44,662 nt of DNA, from the IMG/VR virus record IMGVR_UViG_3300028299_000009, positions 1-44,662 of that record. One strand, 5' to 3'. The notes beneath the pieces were generated by a model. The model had not been told where the DNA came from. It did not search any database and was given only the letters and a program-made list of their open reading frames with translations. This document shows positions 29,283 through 38,722 of this stretch, one piece after another. Position 1 is the first letter of the stretch, and every line of letters begins with the position of its first letter. The stretch is from a virus. The translations under genes and the position numbers were made by a program.

Positions 29283-30062
29283 CTACCTTAATTTTTCTCC
29301 TTTGAATGTGTATTTCAAATTCCAGCTAAACCAAGTGGTAAGATAATTTTCTGCATCTTTGTACAGTTTATTAAGAGATTTTACCTGAGCAGTTGGATAA
29401 TAGCACCAGTCTAAGACAACCCATTGGTCATCTTTCTCTCTTAAGTATGAGACCCACACATGACTAAAATCTTTTACATCCCCTGCGTTGAGCCTTATTC
29501 TCCAATAAGGGATTCCTGCATTGAGCATTATATTAGCCAAGAGGATTGCTCCATCTTCACAGTCTCCCATCTTTAACTTAAATGTTTCAAAAGCAAATAA
29601 CCACATCTCAGGAATCTTAAACTGAATTGAATCCGAAGTGTATTTAATGTTAGCTATTACCCATAAGAGAGAATTCTTTGCTTTCTCATCATTAGTTGTT
29701 CCACTTACATTCAAGATAGCAGAATCATTTGTAAAGAAAATTCGTGGATTGACAGGCACAAGTATTGATGAGTTTCTGATAGGTCTTGCAGGATGCTTGA
29801 TAGTTGATTTAGGTCTTTTATTATTCCAATACACCTCTAATTCTTCTTCTATCACTTTTTTTTCATTGATGGAGTCTATTGTTTGTTTTAAGTTACTGAT
29901 TATTAATTGGTTCTCATTAAATATAACAATATTGCTATCTAACAAAATTGTTTTCTTAGAAATAACTTCTTCTAATTCTTTTATCTTTGCTCTTTCATCT
30001 TTACTGTAATAGTCATCAAGCCAACTCATAAATTTGTTGAATATATTTTGTATTATTTTCAT
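29283..30062 (-). CDS. Transglutaminase-fold cysteine peptidase
   Basis: The product has 259 residues. The catalytic set is Cys168 in KMGDCEDGA, His201 in DFSHVWV and Asp218 in VVLDWCYYP, the order found in transglutaminase-like peptidases, a fold that also includes archaeal-virus cell-wall endopeptidases. The N-terminal 75 residues are a coiled coil (AKIKELEEVISKKTILLDSN). It starts directly after the hub gene, so a tail-tip enzyme that opens the host envelope is likely; an egress role is the alternative. No signal peptide was seen. Confidence 0.7.
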   Translation of the reverse strand: MKIIQNIFNKFMSWLDDYYSKDERAKIKELEEVISKKTILLDSNIVIFNENQLIISNLKQTIDSINEKKVIEEELEVYWNNKRPKSTIKHPARPIRNSSILVPVNPRIFFTNDSAILNVSGTTNDEKAKNSLLWVIANIKYTSDSIQFKIPEMWLFAFETFKLKMGDCEDGAILLANIMLNAGIPYWRIRLNAGDVKDFSHVWVSYLREKDDQWVVLDWCYYPTAQVKSLNKLYKDAENYLTTWFSWNLKYTFKGEKLR

Positions 30063-30063
30063 T

Positions 30064-31515
30064 TTAATCCGTCTTGTACAATAAACTTAAGCTTGTTATT
30101 TGAGTATCAGTATTTGAAATTACAACTTTTATTTGCAGTCCATTTCCGATAAGTCCTATCTTTGTTTTGTTTGTAATGTTATACCAAGTAGTTCCACTAT
30201 CTCCAGATAAATAAAATAATGCACCAGTAATTGTTTCTCCATTTATAATTATATATACAGAATTTAATGAAGGCACACTTAACAATTCGCTTATCCAATT
30301 TCCAGTTGATTGTCCATTCTTTAGCTTAAGAACCCCATCTATTATTTCTGTATTAACATGTATTCCACTATCTAATTCAAACAAGAAATTATATGAATAC
30401 CTCATCTCATAAGGATTTAAGGAAGTATCCTGCTTTTGATACTCTTGCTGTATCCTATCCCTCATTATATGGCTTATCCTTCTTGGTTCTTTGTTTACAC
30501 TTATTATAGTAAATAATCCACTCTCTCCAATGCTGTGCTTGTAACTTATTGCTTTATAACTTCCAGGCGGAAGATTATCCAATGGAGAAGAAATTCTTAT
30601 CATATCTCCTGGTTGAATTGTAGCAAGAAGCAATCCTTTTACTTCTCCTACAACTGGAGGATCCTTGCTTTCAGCTAATAAATAGTCTGCATAATCTTTT
30701 GCTTGTGTATAATTAGTTATATTTTCATCATTGATTATCTGCTCTCTTATACCATAATCTGTTTGAGAAGTTGTATCTTTTGCAGTATAAATTAATTGAG
30801 TATCTTTTTGAATTGCACCATAAACTATAATCCTGTTTTTTACAAGACTAATATCTTCAGCAAACTCTCCAACTTCAATGAGATTATAAGTATGGACTAT
30901 ACCTTCATCTTCATTTGTTACACTTCCAGTTTCAAAGTAATGAAAATCTAAAGCAGAATCAACATAACAATCGAACCCTGCAGCAGTGCATAATTCTTGC
31001 ACACATTCCCAAAATGGTTTTTGATACCATTTAGGAGAGAGATAAACTCCTGAAGTATCTACATTTGTTGATGTAAAATCAGAAGCATAATTACTGATTA
31101 AATCATTTAATATTGTTCCTGTATCAGAAAGAGTATATTGTTTTGTTACAGAAATATCCAAAAGCTTAAGTGATTCTGACCTTCCAGTAACTCTTATTTT
31201 ATTATCCTGATAAGAAACTTTTTCTATCCTTCCCCTGAACCTAAGTGTTGAAGCAGTTGTTCCATAATCAGAATAATATCTTACAATTTCCATTCCTGTC
31301 CATACACCTGTATAAGTTTCATTTGGATTCCAAAGCTCAAAAGAGAATCTTCCTACAGATTCAGTTACACCATCTTCAATTTCAATGCTATGGGCCAGGT
31401 CAGTTAAGTCATCAAGGGTTCCATTACTTCTTTCAACAACAAGTTTATAGATAGCAGAATATTGTGGGGGAATCCATATCTTAGGCTTAATTGATTGTAT
31501 ATTTCTAACTGCCAT
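30064..31515 (-). CDS. Tail hub / baseplate-like protein
   Basis: The product has 483 residues. The first 350 resemble hub proteins of the gp27/XkdQ type: FRGRIEKVSYQDNKIRVTGR followed by LLDISVTKQYTLSDTGTILN, SGVYLSPKWYQKPFWECVQE and a late strand-rich part with IQPGDMIRISSPLDNLPPGS. The C-terminal 100 residues (HVNTEIIDGVLKLKNGQSTG ...) look like a beta-sandwich, maybe binding sugars. It follows the tape measure and minor tail genes with a membrane-anchored protein in between, as expected for the tail tip. Start overlaps the previous stop by one base. Confidence 0.7.
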   Translation of the reverse strand: MAVRNIQSIKPKIWIPPQYSAIYKLVVERSNGTLDDLTDLAHSIEIEDGVTESVGRFSFELWNPNETYTGVWTGMEIVRYYSDYGTTASTLRFRGRIEKVSYQDNKIRVTGRSESLKLLDISVTKQYTLSDTGTILNDLISNYASDFTSTNVDTSGVYLSPKWYQKPFWECVQELCTAAGFDCYVDSALDFHYFETGSVTNEDEGIVHTYNLIEVGEFAEDISLVKNRIIVYGAIQKDTQLIYTAKDTTSQTDYGIREQIINDENITNYTQAKDYADYLLAESKDPPVVGEVKGLLLATIQPGDMIRISSPLDNLPPGSYKAISYKHSIGESGLFTIISVNKEPRRISHIMRDRIQQEYQKQDTSLNPYEMRYSYNFLFELDSGIHVNTEIIDGVLKLKNGQSTGNWISELLSVPSLNSVYIIINGETITGALFYLSGDSGTTWYNITNKTKIGLIGNGLQIKVVISNTDTQITSLSLLYKTD

Positions 31516-34500
31516 TATACCACCAACTCACTGCATACATCACAATTAAAACAGCATCCTCTTATTGAAAGCAAAGGTTCCCATAATTTCCAACCTGAAT
31601 AAGTGCATTGGTAATCTGCCCACATCCACCAACCATTTGTTGATAGATAAGTTGTGTTTGTAGATAAATCATTCCAAGTGCTGTTAGCTAATAAAGTCCC
31701 TGCAGTTTTATTATTTGATGTAGCAACTGTTAGATTTACACAGGAGTAAGATTCGTTTAGATACATTGAAAAGTTTGCATTCTTCCCTCCATATCCCAAA
31801 TTAGTTATGTTTAATATTGGCCTTGTGCTATCCTGCCCGTAAGGAGTTACATTTTTTGTAGTTGAAGATTTAGGGATAAATTCCAGATAATCAACATAAC
31901 TAGGAAAGGAATAATCCCATTTAGAATGATAGTATATAATATTATAAGAAGTGTTAATAGAATAAGTATCATCATGGGCCAATACAGTATATGTTTTGTT
32001 CCCACCAATATAATCAAATTGTAAATCATCTACTGTTAAATTATCTCCAGAGAATGTAAAATTTATCTTGCAGTTGTTACATTCTTCAAATTCTGAAGCA
32101 ATTAATTCAATAGGACTCATTGAAGTATTTTGATTAAAGTTATTTATTTCTAAAATTCCTGCGTTATCTGTTTCAATTTTTATAATATAATCAGTTCCTA
32201 CACTTGAACCTAAATCTGAAATATTTAAAGTAACATTTTGTGGACTAGTTGTGGAATTTAAAACTCCTGTATAAGTCCATTCATTTACATGATTATCACT
32301 TAAATCTATAGAAACATTTTCTATTTCTAATGAAATAACTTGGATGTTTAACTTATAAACAACTGGAGTAAAAGTTGTATTTGTTGTGTTCATCATAACT
32401 TTATAAGTTAAATTCTTTCCGCTGTTTGTGAATACATGGCGAGTTCCAGAATAAACTTGCTCAAAATTAGTGTTATCTGCAGAAAGATAATAATAAATAT
32501 TTGTTCCAGAAGGTTTATATTCTACAGATGTTAATGTTGCAGCAATAATATTACTTGCAGTTGTATGGAATATATCTGAAGTAAAATTTCCAGTAGATGA
32601 ATTATAACCTATTGCATTATCTGTTTTATTTAAATAAATTCCGCTTGTCCAGATTCTGTACATATTAACATAAGAATGTACATAACCACCAGCACCAGCT
32701 GAACCAAGAGTATTATATGTATACATTTTTATGTTCCATTTTTTTGTATCATCAAAAGAAGCTGTGCTTATATTTCTTTCATTACTATTGGATACAGTTC
32801 TATCTTCGCTAACAGAACCTGCACATATTTTATAATATTTACCACTTGCATAGACCTGCCAATTATCTGTTGTTGTGTTATCTCGTTCTATTGTTAAATT
32901 TCCATTAAAATAACTATTACATGCACTTGTTGTCCCATAACTACGGGATTCTATTAAAATACTATTTGTCCCATCTGTAAGATATAATGTAGGATTTACT
33001 GAACCAGAATAATATCCAATACAGCATGAACCACCAAGATATGCGTCCAATTTTATAATTGTATTATTTCTAAAATCAAGATTATCATAATTTGATGCAA
33101 CATATCTTGTTTCTGTAGCACCAGAACCTGATGTTGCTGTATGTAAATTATAGTAACTATTTATAGCATTTATAACAGTAGCAGAATCTCCACTACCTTG
33201 TCCAGTACTTTCAGTAACATCCCAATATTCACTTGTATTTATTTCAAAATTATCAAAAAGACCAAGAGGATAAGCCAAGTTTATACTTTCATTGTAATAA
33301 CTTAAACTGTTATTTATTTCTTCAAAATAATCATAAAAATTAACTTCATTTCCTTCGTCTGCTTCAAAACCGCTTATTTGGAAAGTTAAGTTTTCTGTAT
33401 TAGAAGGATGATTGCTTACATTAAAATAAATATATTTAGAACCTGTTTCACTAAATGTTATGTTTGTCTTATTATACAAACTATCAGAATATTTAAATTC
33501 AGTATTAATCAATCTGTCTCCTTGCAGTTCCCCATTAAAAGATTCTCCTTCAGTTCCATAAGCCAAAGACAATCCACTTGTAGTTCCACTGCTGGTTAAA
33601 TCAATGCTTGTATTTAGCATATCACTCCTGTTGTCCATAGTAATTCCTAATTGCCCAGAACTTGTTAATGTTTTGGAAGTTGAAGAATCATTAAATTTAT
33701 CCTGTCTAAAGTAAGTAATGTTCAAATCAAAAGTTGTGGAGTTTATTCCAGTTGAATAATTAATCCCATAATCAGGATGGTCTACATCAACACAAATAGT
33801 ATCATCACTAATGTTTGCACTTATATTTATTATGCTACTAAGTTCAGCAGTGATATTCTGTGATAATCCTTCTAGGCTCAGATAAACAGTTGGATCCACT
33901 AATTTTAAATTAAATAATTGGTCTCCCCTTGCATTGATAAAATAAAAGTAAATCTTATTCTGGTCTATGATTACTGCCTTCTCTAATTTACTGCACTCAT
34001 CTTTTAAGTCTATCTTGATATTTCCAAAAGTATATTTGCAGTTATGATATTCTCCATTAGGAAGATTTATCTGCTTTAAGTTCTCTATTCTCCAGATTAG
34101 CTTGTAGTTCCTTGTGTCTTTTGGACTCCAATTAACAGTATACTTCTTTGGAAATTCCTCCATTCTTTCTGTCTTGGTGTCAAAAGTCATTTCCTCAACT
34201 ACATATCCTGCATAAGCACCCTGTGTTCCATACATATAAGTTGGGGAGCTTTTCCTGACTAAAAAAGTATCTGTGAGATTTATGAACTCTAATTTAGTAT
34301 TGATAAGGCTTCTGCTCATCTGTTCGTAATAATTCTTCGGGTAGTAGCATCTTGTTGCTGTTTTATAGCCACCCATATTAATTATTTTAGGGCATTTTAC
34401 AGTCTTATCATATGAACTGTCAAGATTTATATAGGTTCGCTCTGCTTCAACTACCCATTTCTCTTTTGCAATTATAACTCCATCCCTAGAAAGTGTTATC

Positions 34501-34589
34501 CAATCTTTATCAAATTCCCATTTAAGGGTAATGCTACCAAAGACTGCAATGATAATTACAAATATTCCCACAATATATTTAACTTCCAT
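31515..34589 (-). CDS. Large membrane-anchored or secreted glycoprotein-like protein in the tail module
   Basis: The product has 1,024 residues from the ATG at 34589, which overlaps the previous stop (TAATG). It begins with a membrane or signal helix (VKYIVGIFVIIIAVFGSITL) followed by a long beta-rich extracellular region with dozens of N-x-S/T sites, scattered cysteines and jelly-roll-like parts. The end is cysteine-rich (RGCCFNCDVCSELVV). Such proteins resemble surface proteins of DPANN and related archaea. It sits between minor tail and hub genes, so it may be a tail adhesin, but the export signal points to the host surface. Confidence 0.65.
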   Translation of the reverse strand: MEVKYIVGIFVIIIAVFGSITLKWEFDKDWITLSRDGVIIAKEKWVVEAERTYINLDSSYDKTVKCPKIINMGGYKTATRCYYPKNYYEQMSRSLINTKLEFINLTDTFLVRKSSPTYMYGTQGAYAGYVVEEMTFDTKTERMEEFPKKYTVNWSPKDTRNYKLIWRIENLKQINLPNGEYHNCKYTFGNIKIDLKDECSKLEKAVIIDQNKIYFYFINARGDQLFNLKLVDPTVYLSLEGLSQNITAELSSIINISANISDDTICVDVDHPDYGINYSTGINSTTFDLNITYFRQDKFNDSSTSKTLTSSGQLGITMDNRSDMLNTSIDLTSSGTTSGLSLAYGTEGESFNGELQGDRLINTEFKYSDSLYNKTNITFSETGSKYIYFNVSNHPSNTENLTFQISGFEADEGNEVNFYDYFEEINNSLSYYNESINLAYPLGLFDNFEINTSEYWDVTESTGQGSGDSATVINAINSYYNLHTATSGSGATETRYVASNYDNLDFRNNTIIKLDAYLGGSCCIGYYSGSVNPTLYLTDGTNSILIESRSYGTTSACNSYFNGNLTIERDNTTTDNWQVYASGKYYKICAGSVSEDRTVSNSNERNISTASFDDTKKWNIKMYTYNTLGSAGAGGYVHSYVNMYRIWTSGIYLNKTDNAIGYNSSTGNFTSDIFHTTASNIIAATLTSVEYKPSGTNIYYYLSADNTNFEQVYSGTRHVFTNSGKNLTYKVMMNTTNTTFTPVVYKLNIQVISLEIENVSIDLSDNHVNEWTYTGVLNSTTSPQNVTLNISDLGSSVGTDYIIKIETDNAGILEINNFNQNTSMSPIELIASEFEECNNCKINFTFSGDNLTVDDLQFDYIGGNKTYTVLAHDDTYSINTSYNIIYYHSKWDYSFPSYVDYLEFIPKSSTTKNVTPYGQDSTRPILNITNLGYGGKNANFSMYLNESYSCVNLTVATSNNKTAGTLLANSTWNDLSTNTTYLSTNGWWMWADYQCTYSGWKLWEPLLSIRGCCFNCDVCSELVV

Positions 34590-34981
34590 TAGATAGATAC
34601 CCCTATAACACAATTTACTTTAATAACATAATACTCTGGAGAGCTTGAACCTGCATCTTCTGGTTCTTCTTTGATTGATAATTTTTCTATAACTACTGTA
34701 TAATTTGTACTATCATAAACTAATGTAAACATCTTTCCAGTATCAAAAAGATTTCTTAATTTAGTTCTATCTGCTGATGCAATTTTGCCATCTATAGTAA
34801 ATAATTTAAGAATTTTTAGTAAATTGATTATCTTTGTATCCTTTGGTCCTGAACCACTATTTGCAGTTCCAGTTGGTAGAATCAATTTAGACAAAGCATT
34901 ACTCATTAATTCTTCTACAAAGGTTGTATAAATAGTTAATTGATTTGTTCCACCATTATCTAAAATTATATTGTTTGTCAT
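34589..34981 (-). CDS. Minor tail protein
   Basis: The product has 130 residues, with an N-terminal acidic strand-helix part and beta strands near the end (MFTLVYDSTNYTVVIEKLSI then YYVIKVNCVIGVSI). It lies right after the tape measure gene, where distal tail or similar components are usually encoded. Two bases separate it from the tape measure stop. The role is inferred from order alone. Confidence 0.55.
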   Translation of the reverse strand: MTNNIILDNGGTNQLTIYTTFVEELMSNALSKLILPTGTANSGSGPKDTKIINLLKILKLFTIDGKIASADRTKLRNLFDTGKMFTLVYDSTNYTVVIEKLSIKEEPEDAGSSSPEYYVIKVNCVIGVSI

Positions 34982-34983
34982 AT

Positions 34984-36411
34984 TTATGCACCTATCATTC
35001 TTTTAACATCATCAACTAAACTTTTGTTATTATTATCCATCATTCTTTCAAATTCTGCTTTGTCTGAAACATTAACATTATAGTTTACAGAAAGATTAAC
35101 AGTTGTTCCAATTCCACCTAATCCTCCCTTAGCTCCAACAATAGTATCATTTGGATTTATTGAAACTGGTCCTGAACCAGGTCTCCATATAAAATCATCA
35201 ACATGACCCCCACTTCCACCGCCACCACCACCACCAAATGCCTTTTGTGCCCATTTAGGTAATGTTGATATTAATGCATCCATTAAAAGCTTAGCAACAG
35301 ATTTTATTCCTTCTATCATCTCTTTTATAAAATCCACACCAAAATCAAAAGCTTTTTTTATAAAATCTTTTGAAAATAAATTAAGGAAAAATTCTTTTAT
35401 TTTAGGCCAAGCATCTCTTAAGTAACTAAATACTCTTTCAAAAGCTTGATAAAAAAAGGCATATATCCCTAAAATTATCCTTCCAATAGAGAGCATGAAT
35501 GTCATAGCGAGTCCAACAATAACTCTAAATACTCCACCTACTATATTTTTAATCCCTTCCCATATTTTTTCGACAGCTTTACCAAATCCATCAAAATCCC
35601 CTTTAAAAATAGCTATAACTGCTTGTACTATCCCAGTTATAACATCTAATGCTCCGCTGAAAATCATCTTGATTCCTTCCCATAATACTTCTACCCACTC
35701 TTTAATTCCTCCGAAATTCTCTTGCCAAGCAATTATAAATCCTAAAATTAATAAGCCAATAACAGCAAAAAAAGCTAAAAATCCTACTCCTAACCCGCTT
35801 AAAGCTATACCTATAGGTGCAAATAATCCTGTTAATATAGGAAGTATCTGAATAATACTTCCTATACCTAAAGCCATTACACCAAAATACATAAGGAGAG
35901 TACTTAAGGCTAAACCTAAAAGCACAAAAGTTCCTATTGCCTCTTGAGTAGATGGTGGTAGATTAACAAACCAATCAAATATTTTAAGCATTGGTTCTAA
36001 TAAGGATTCCATAGTTGGAAGAAATGTTAAAAGCAGTAAATCTCTAAATAATTCAAATACTCCAAAAGATTCCATTACTGGTTGAAGGAATCCAAGAAAC
36101 ATTCTTTGAAGATTCATTCCAAAGAACATAACTCCAAGCATCTCCATACGGAACCCTCTAAGGCCATGTGTTGCCATCCTGAGAGTATTTGCTAATCTTC
36201 CCCCTCTTGTTTCAAATGTCCTACCTTCTTTATTAAATTGCTTCCAATTATCTAATGGTTGAGCAATCACTTTCCCAAATTCTTGCACATTATTGCTTAT
36301 ATTCCGTTGAACTGTAGAAATACCTTTACTTATGTTTCCTAACTTACTAAGCCCTTTTGTAACTACTTCAGCTATAATCCTTACTCTTTCTTCAACACCC
36401 ATTGCAGCCAT
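34984..36411 (-). CDS. Tail tape measure protein
   Basis: The product has 475 residues. It has a helical N-part, a long series of hydrophobic and membrane-like helices (about 85-320), a glycine linker (AFGGGGGGGSGG, near 393), and a C-part with DDFIWRPGSGPVSINPNDTI, a pattern typical of tape measure ends. The length is short for the class. At about 0.15 nm per residue it would give a tail near 70 nm. It sits after the chaperone pair and before minor tail genes. Confidence 0.85.
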   Translation of the reverse strand: MAAMGVEERVRIIAEVVTKGLSKLGNISKGISTVQRNISNNVQEFGKVIAQPLDNWKQFNKEGRTFETRGGRLANTLRMATHGLRGFRMEMLGVMFFGMNLQRMFLGFLQPVMESFGVFELFRDLLLLTFLPTMESLLEPMLKIFDWFVNLPPSTQEAIGTFVLLGLALSTLLMYFGVMALGIGSIIQILPILTGLFAPIGIALSGLGVGFLAFFAVIGLLILGFIIAWQENFGGIKEWVEVLWEGIKMIFSGALDVITGIVQAVIAIFKGDFDGFGKAVEKIWEGIKNIVGGVFRVIVGLAMTFMLSIGRIILGIYAFFYQAFERVFSYLRDAWPKIKEFFLNLFSKDFIKKAFDFGVDFIKEMIEGIKSVAKLLMDALISTLPKWAQKAFGGGGGGGSGGHVDDFIWRPGSGPVSINPNDTIVGAKGGLGGIGTTVNLSVNYNVNVSDKAEFERMMDNNNKSLVDDVKRMIGA

Positions 36412-36620
36412 TATCTTTTTCTCCTTGCCTGTTTCATTTGCCTTTCTTCTTCTTCATGCTGTTTTTTAATGCAATCTAAGAGATTCCAAAGAGTAGGAAT
36501 CGGAAGACTTTTGAATTCTTCCAATGGTATCCAACCATATTCTTTCATTAAAATGTGATGTATGGTAATTAATTCCTGCTCTTCATCTTTTCTTTTAAAC
36601 TTTAGGTTTCTTGGAAGCAT
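36411..36620 (-). CDS. Second tail assembly chaperone frame
   Basis: The product has 69 residues, helical, with a very basic end (EEEERQMKQARRKR). It overlaps the first chaperone frame by 26 bases in the +1 frame, like the G/GT pair of many phages in which a ribosomal frameshift makes a fused form. An ATG at 36620 with AAGGAG 11 bases upstream also allows a separate start. No classic minus-one slippery heptamer was seen in the overlap. It ends exactly at the tape measure start. Confidence 0.6.
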   Translation of the reverse strand: MLPRNLKFKRKDEEQELITIHHILMKEYGWIPLEEFKSLPIPTLWNLLDCIKKQHEEEERQMKQARRKR

Positions 36621-37005
36621 CTGCTTGTTTTCTCCTTAATTCCTGCAAATCCCTGACTTGCTTAACAATGCCTTTATCTGATGTTTCTGCACTGTTTATC
36701 TCAAAAATCTTGCCAAGTAATATGCTCATATATTTCATACCAAAAATCTTTCTGTCTTTTTCAGGTTCACTTGGAAAAGACTGCTCAAGTGTAGCATCTA
36801 TTAATTTCTGTATGGCTTTAAGGCCCTCATCATTGATATTTTTTAAAGTATCCTCTAAAGATGCCCCATCTTTTGCCCCGCTAAAGCTTTTCATTGCCTT
36901 AAAGAATTCAGGGATGTATTCTGTTCCAAGAGGCAATAAAATAAATTCCTCTCCACCTATTTCTACTGGTTCTCCTTTTCCGATATGCTTTTCAAATCTA
37001 TTCAT
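36595..37005 (-). CDS. Tail assembly chaperone
   Basis: The product has 136 residues. It opens VEIGGEEFILLPLGTEYIPE, then has a helical domain ending QELRRKQADASKKPKV. That is the outline of the first chaperone (G-like) that coats the tape measure protein during tail assembly. It lies between the tail tube and tape measure genes. GGAGGAATAG precedes the start. Confidence 0.7.
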   Translation of the reverse strand: MNRFEKHIGKGEPVEIGGEEFILLPLGTEYIPEFFKAMKSFSGAKDGASLEDTLKNINDEGLKAIQKLIDATLEQSFPSEPEKDRKIFGMKYMSILLGKIFEINSAETSDKGIVKQVRDLQELRRKQADASKKPKV

Positions 37006-37025
37006 CTTCTATTCCTCCAATTCAT

Positions 37026-37349
37026 TTATTTTTTGTTGATGATTGTGCCACCTACCATCTTTATGATTTTAGGTTTTGGCTTTTCTGCTTCTTGTTTTAT
37101 TTCATTTAACTTTGCTTCCAACATATCAAGCCTTGCATAAATCTCCTCATTGCCTGTAGGCATCACACCAAAAACCAAATCCATAATCCACTTTAAAGTC
37201 ATGCCATAATCATCCACAAACTCATCCTTTGCAAGTTTCTTAAATGATTCAAGAGTTTTAGGGGGAACTCTGCTAATTGTAAGTGAGTTCTCCCACCTAT
37301 CCTTAAAAGCTTTAACAGCTCTAGGATCGCTCTTGATTTCTTGTTCCAT
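37026..37349 (-). CDS. Small tail-module protein with coiled coil
   Basis: The product has 107 residues. The middle part (SRVPPKTLESFKKLAKDEFV then DDYGMTLKWIMDL) resembles a small DNA-binding-like or helical domain also seen in RHH-type proteins, followed by a coiled coil (EIYARLDMLEAKLNEIKQEA) and a basic end. It lies between tube and chaperone genes. Structural or regulatory function cannot be decided. Confidence 0.5.
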   Translation of the reverse strand: MEQEIKSDPRAVKAFKDRWENSLTISRVPPKTLESFKKLAKDEFVDDYGMTLKWIMDLVFGVMPTGNEEIYARLDMLEAKLNEIKQEAEKPKPKIIKMVGGTIINKK

Positions 37350-37368
37350 CCTCAGTCAGTACCTATGT

Positions 37369-37959
37369 TTATGTATAAGTTGTTACTGCAGCTAAAGCAG
37401 TTGAGCCACCATCCTCATTTGATTCATAAGTAAATGTTCCTGTTCCACTTATGTCAAATGCCGGTGCCTTGAAAGTTACTTCAGCACTAACCATTTTATC
37501 ATCAAAACTATCTTTATAGCTAGTCATCCTTGCATGTTTTATTACTATTCTCCTTGCCTGTGTTCCTGCAGTGCTAGTTCCGTTAGCTGTTGTCATCTTT
37601 GTTTTGTCATTGCACCATGCAACACATACCTGAAACAACTCCTGGTTGTGAGTGTTAGTCTGAGTTAATGGTTCTGTGCCATCCCAACTGGCATCAACAT
37701 CCAAAAATCCCTGTATTAAGTCACTGCCATTAACAAAATTAATTGAAGTTGGGTATATCTTCAATGTCAATTCATGGTCTGCCTGTGGTGTCTTTTTTAC
37801 AACTCTTCCACCATTAATCAATGGTATTCCTTCTATGTCCCTATCTCCAATAGATGGGCTTACTTCTTCAATAATCCCTGCAAATTGATATGCAGTTCCG
37901 CCTTTAGCCTGTATTGAGACTAAAGCCAATTCCTGAAATGGTTCTGTTATTGCGGTCAT
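37369..37959 (-). CDS. Major tail (tube) protein
   Basis: The product has 196 residues, rich in beta strands and T/S/G (DHELTLKIYPTSINFV, ARRIVIKHARMTSYKDSFDD, KMVSAEVTFKAPAFD). Size, strand pattern and place before the chaperone and tape measure genes match the tail tube subunit. GGAGGATAAAAA before the ATG predicts high expression, as expected for a protein present in many copies. No sheath gene lies next to it, so the tail is probably non-contractile. Confidence 0.75.
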   Translation of the reverse strand: MTAITEPFQELALVSIQAKGGTAYQFAGIIEEVSPSIGDRDIEGIPLINGGRVVKKTPQADHELTLKIYPTSINFVNGSDLIQGFLDVDASWDGTEPLTQTNTHNQELFQVCVAWCNDKTKMTTANGTSTAGTQARRIVIKHARMTSYKDSFDDKMVSAEVTFKAPAFDISGTGTFTYESNEDGGSTALAAVTTYT

Positions 37960-38219
37960 TTTTTATCCTCCGATTTATATTTTATTTTTTTTATCTTCTT
38001 TTCCTTAATCTCTTCCTCAACTCTTTCTACAGCCTCTTCAAAACAATCTTTTATTTTTGTTGCTATTCCATCAACCTTGATTTTCTCTTCACTAAATTTA
38101 ATCTCATCAAAAGCTCCATCAATCTTTTTCTCTTCATGTGGATTAAATATATAAAAGTTTCCTTTAAATCTAATCCCTATTGCTGCACTTGTTTTGTTTT
38201 TTATTTTCACTTTTCTCAT
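37956..38219 (-). CDS. Small basic tail-module protein
   Basis: The product has 87 residues. The N-half has short strands (KNKTSAAIGIRFKGNFYIFN) and the C-half is a strongly charged helix (EAVERVEEEIKEKKIKKIKY). It overlaps both neighbours by four bases. The place between tail completion and tail tube genes suggests a connector or assembly factor. Not recognised. Confidence 0.5.
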   Translation of the reverse strand: MRKVKIKNKTSAAIGIRFKGNFYIFNPHEEKKIDGAFDEIKFSEEKIKVDGIATKIKDCFEEAVERVEEEIKEKKIKKIKYKSEDKK

Positions 38220-38722
38220 CCTCCAACTGCTCTTTTAGCATATTTTGCTAGTATAGGCCTTAACTTAGGCCTTGCTCTTCTCCATCCGTTCATTATAAAT
38301 GGATGAGGTTTAACCATTAATGAAAAATATTTTCTCCTTCCCTGTTCAACTGCCAATGCCTTGCTGTTTATATCTTTGTTTCTAGCCTGTCGAGCCCATG
38401 CCAACAATCCTGTCCTTGATGGCTTAACTGAAATCCAATGAGGCAGCATTCCATCCAAAGCAAGAGCATAGAGTCTCATAAATAATCTTCCTGTATAACC
38501 TCTTGGCCTTTGCTCCCATCTGATTCCTTCCTCATACAAAGTTCCTGTAAACGATTTGATTCCAGACTGCCAGGCAGCAGTTTTCATATCTCCTTCTAAA
38601 ATCTTGCCCCATTCCATCATTGCATCTGAAGTTAATTGAGGAAGCTGTCTTATCCTTCTCAATCTTGTTCTGACTCTCCCTAAGTCTCCTGTGTTTATAT
38701 TGAACTTCATTAAAATAGCCAT
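38216..38722 (-). CDS. HK97 gp10-like tail completion / head-tail joining protein
   Basis: The product has 168 residues. The N-terminal helix (LGRVRTRLRRIRQLPQLTSD) followed by WGKILEGDMKTAAW, a GTLYEEG region and a basic C-end (HPFIMNGWRRARPKLRPILA, KYAKRA) follows the gp10-type pattern, in which a helix is followed by a G-x-L strand segment and a HPF-x-x-x-A helix. These proteins complete the tail for joining to the head. It overlaps both neighbours, showing tight coupling. Confidence 0.7.
   Translation of the reverse strand: MAILMKFNINTGDLGRVRTRLRRIRQLPQLTSDAMMEWGKILEGDMKTAAWQSGIKSFTGTLYEEGIRWEQRPRGYTGRLFMRLYALALDGMLPHWISVKPSRTGLLAWARQARNKDINSKALAVEQGRRKYFSLMVKPHPFIMNGWRRARPKLRPILAKYAKRAVGG

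Noticed and set aside
35495-35851. Plus-strand 118-codon frame opposite the tape measure gene
   Set aside because: Shadow of hydrophobic helices; no ribosome site and opposite to a clear late gene.
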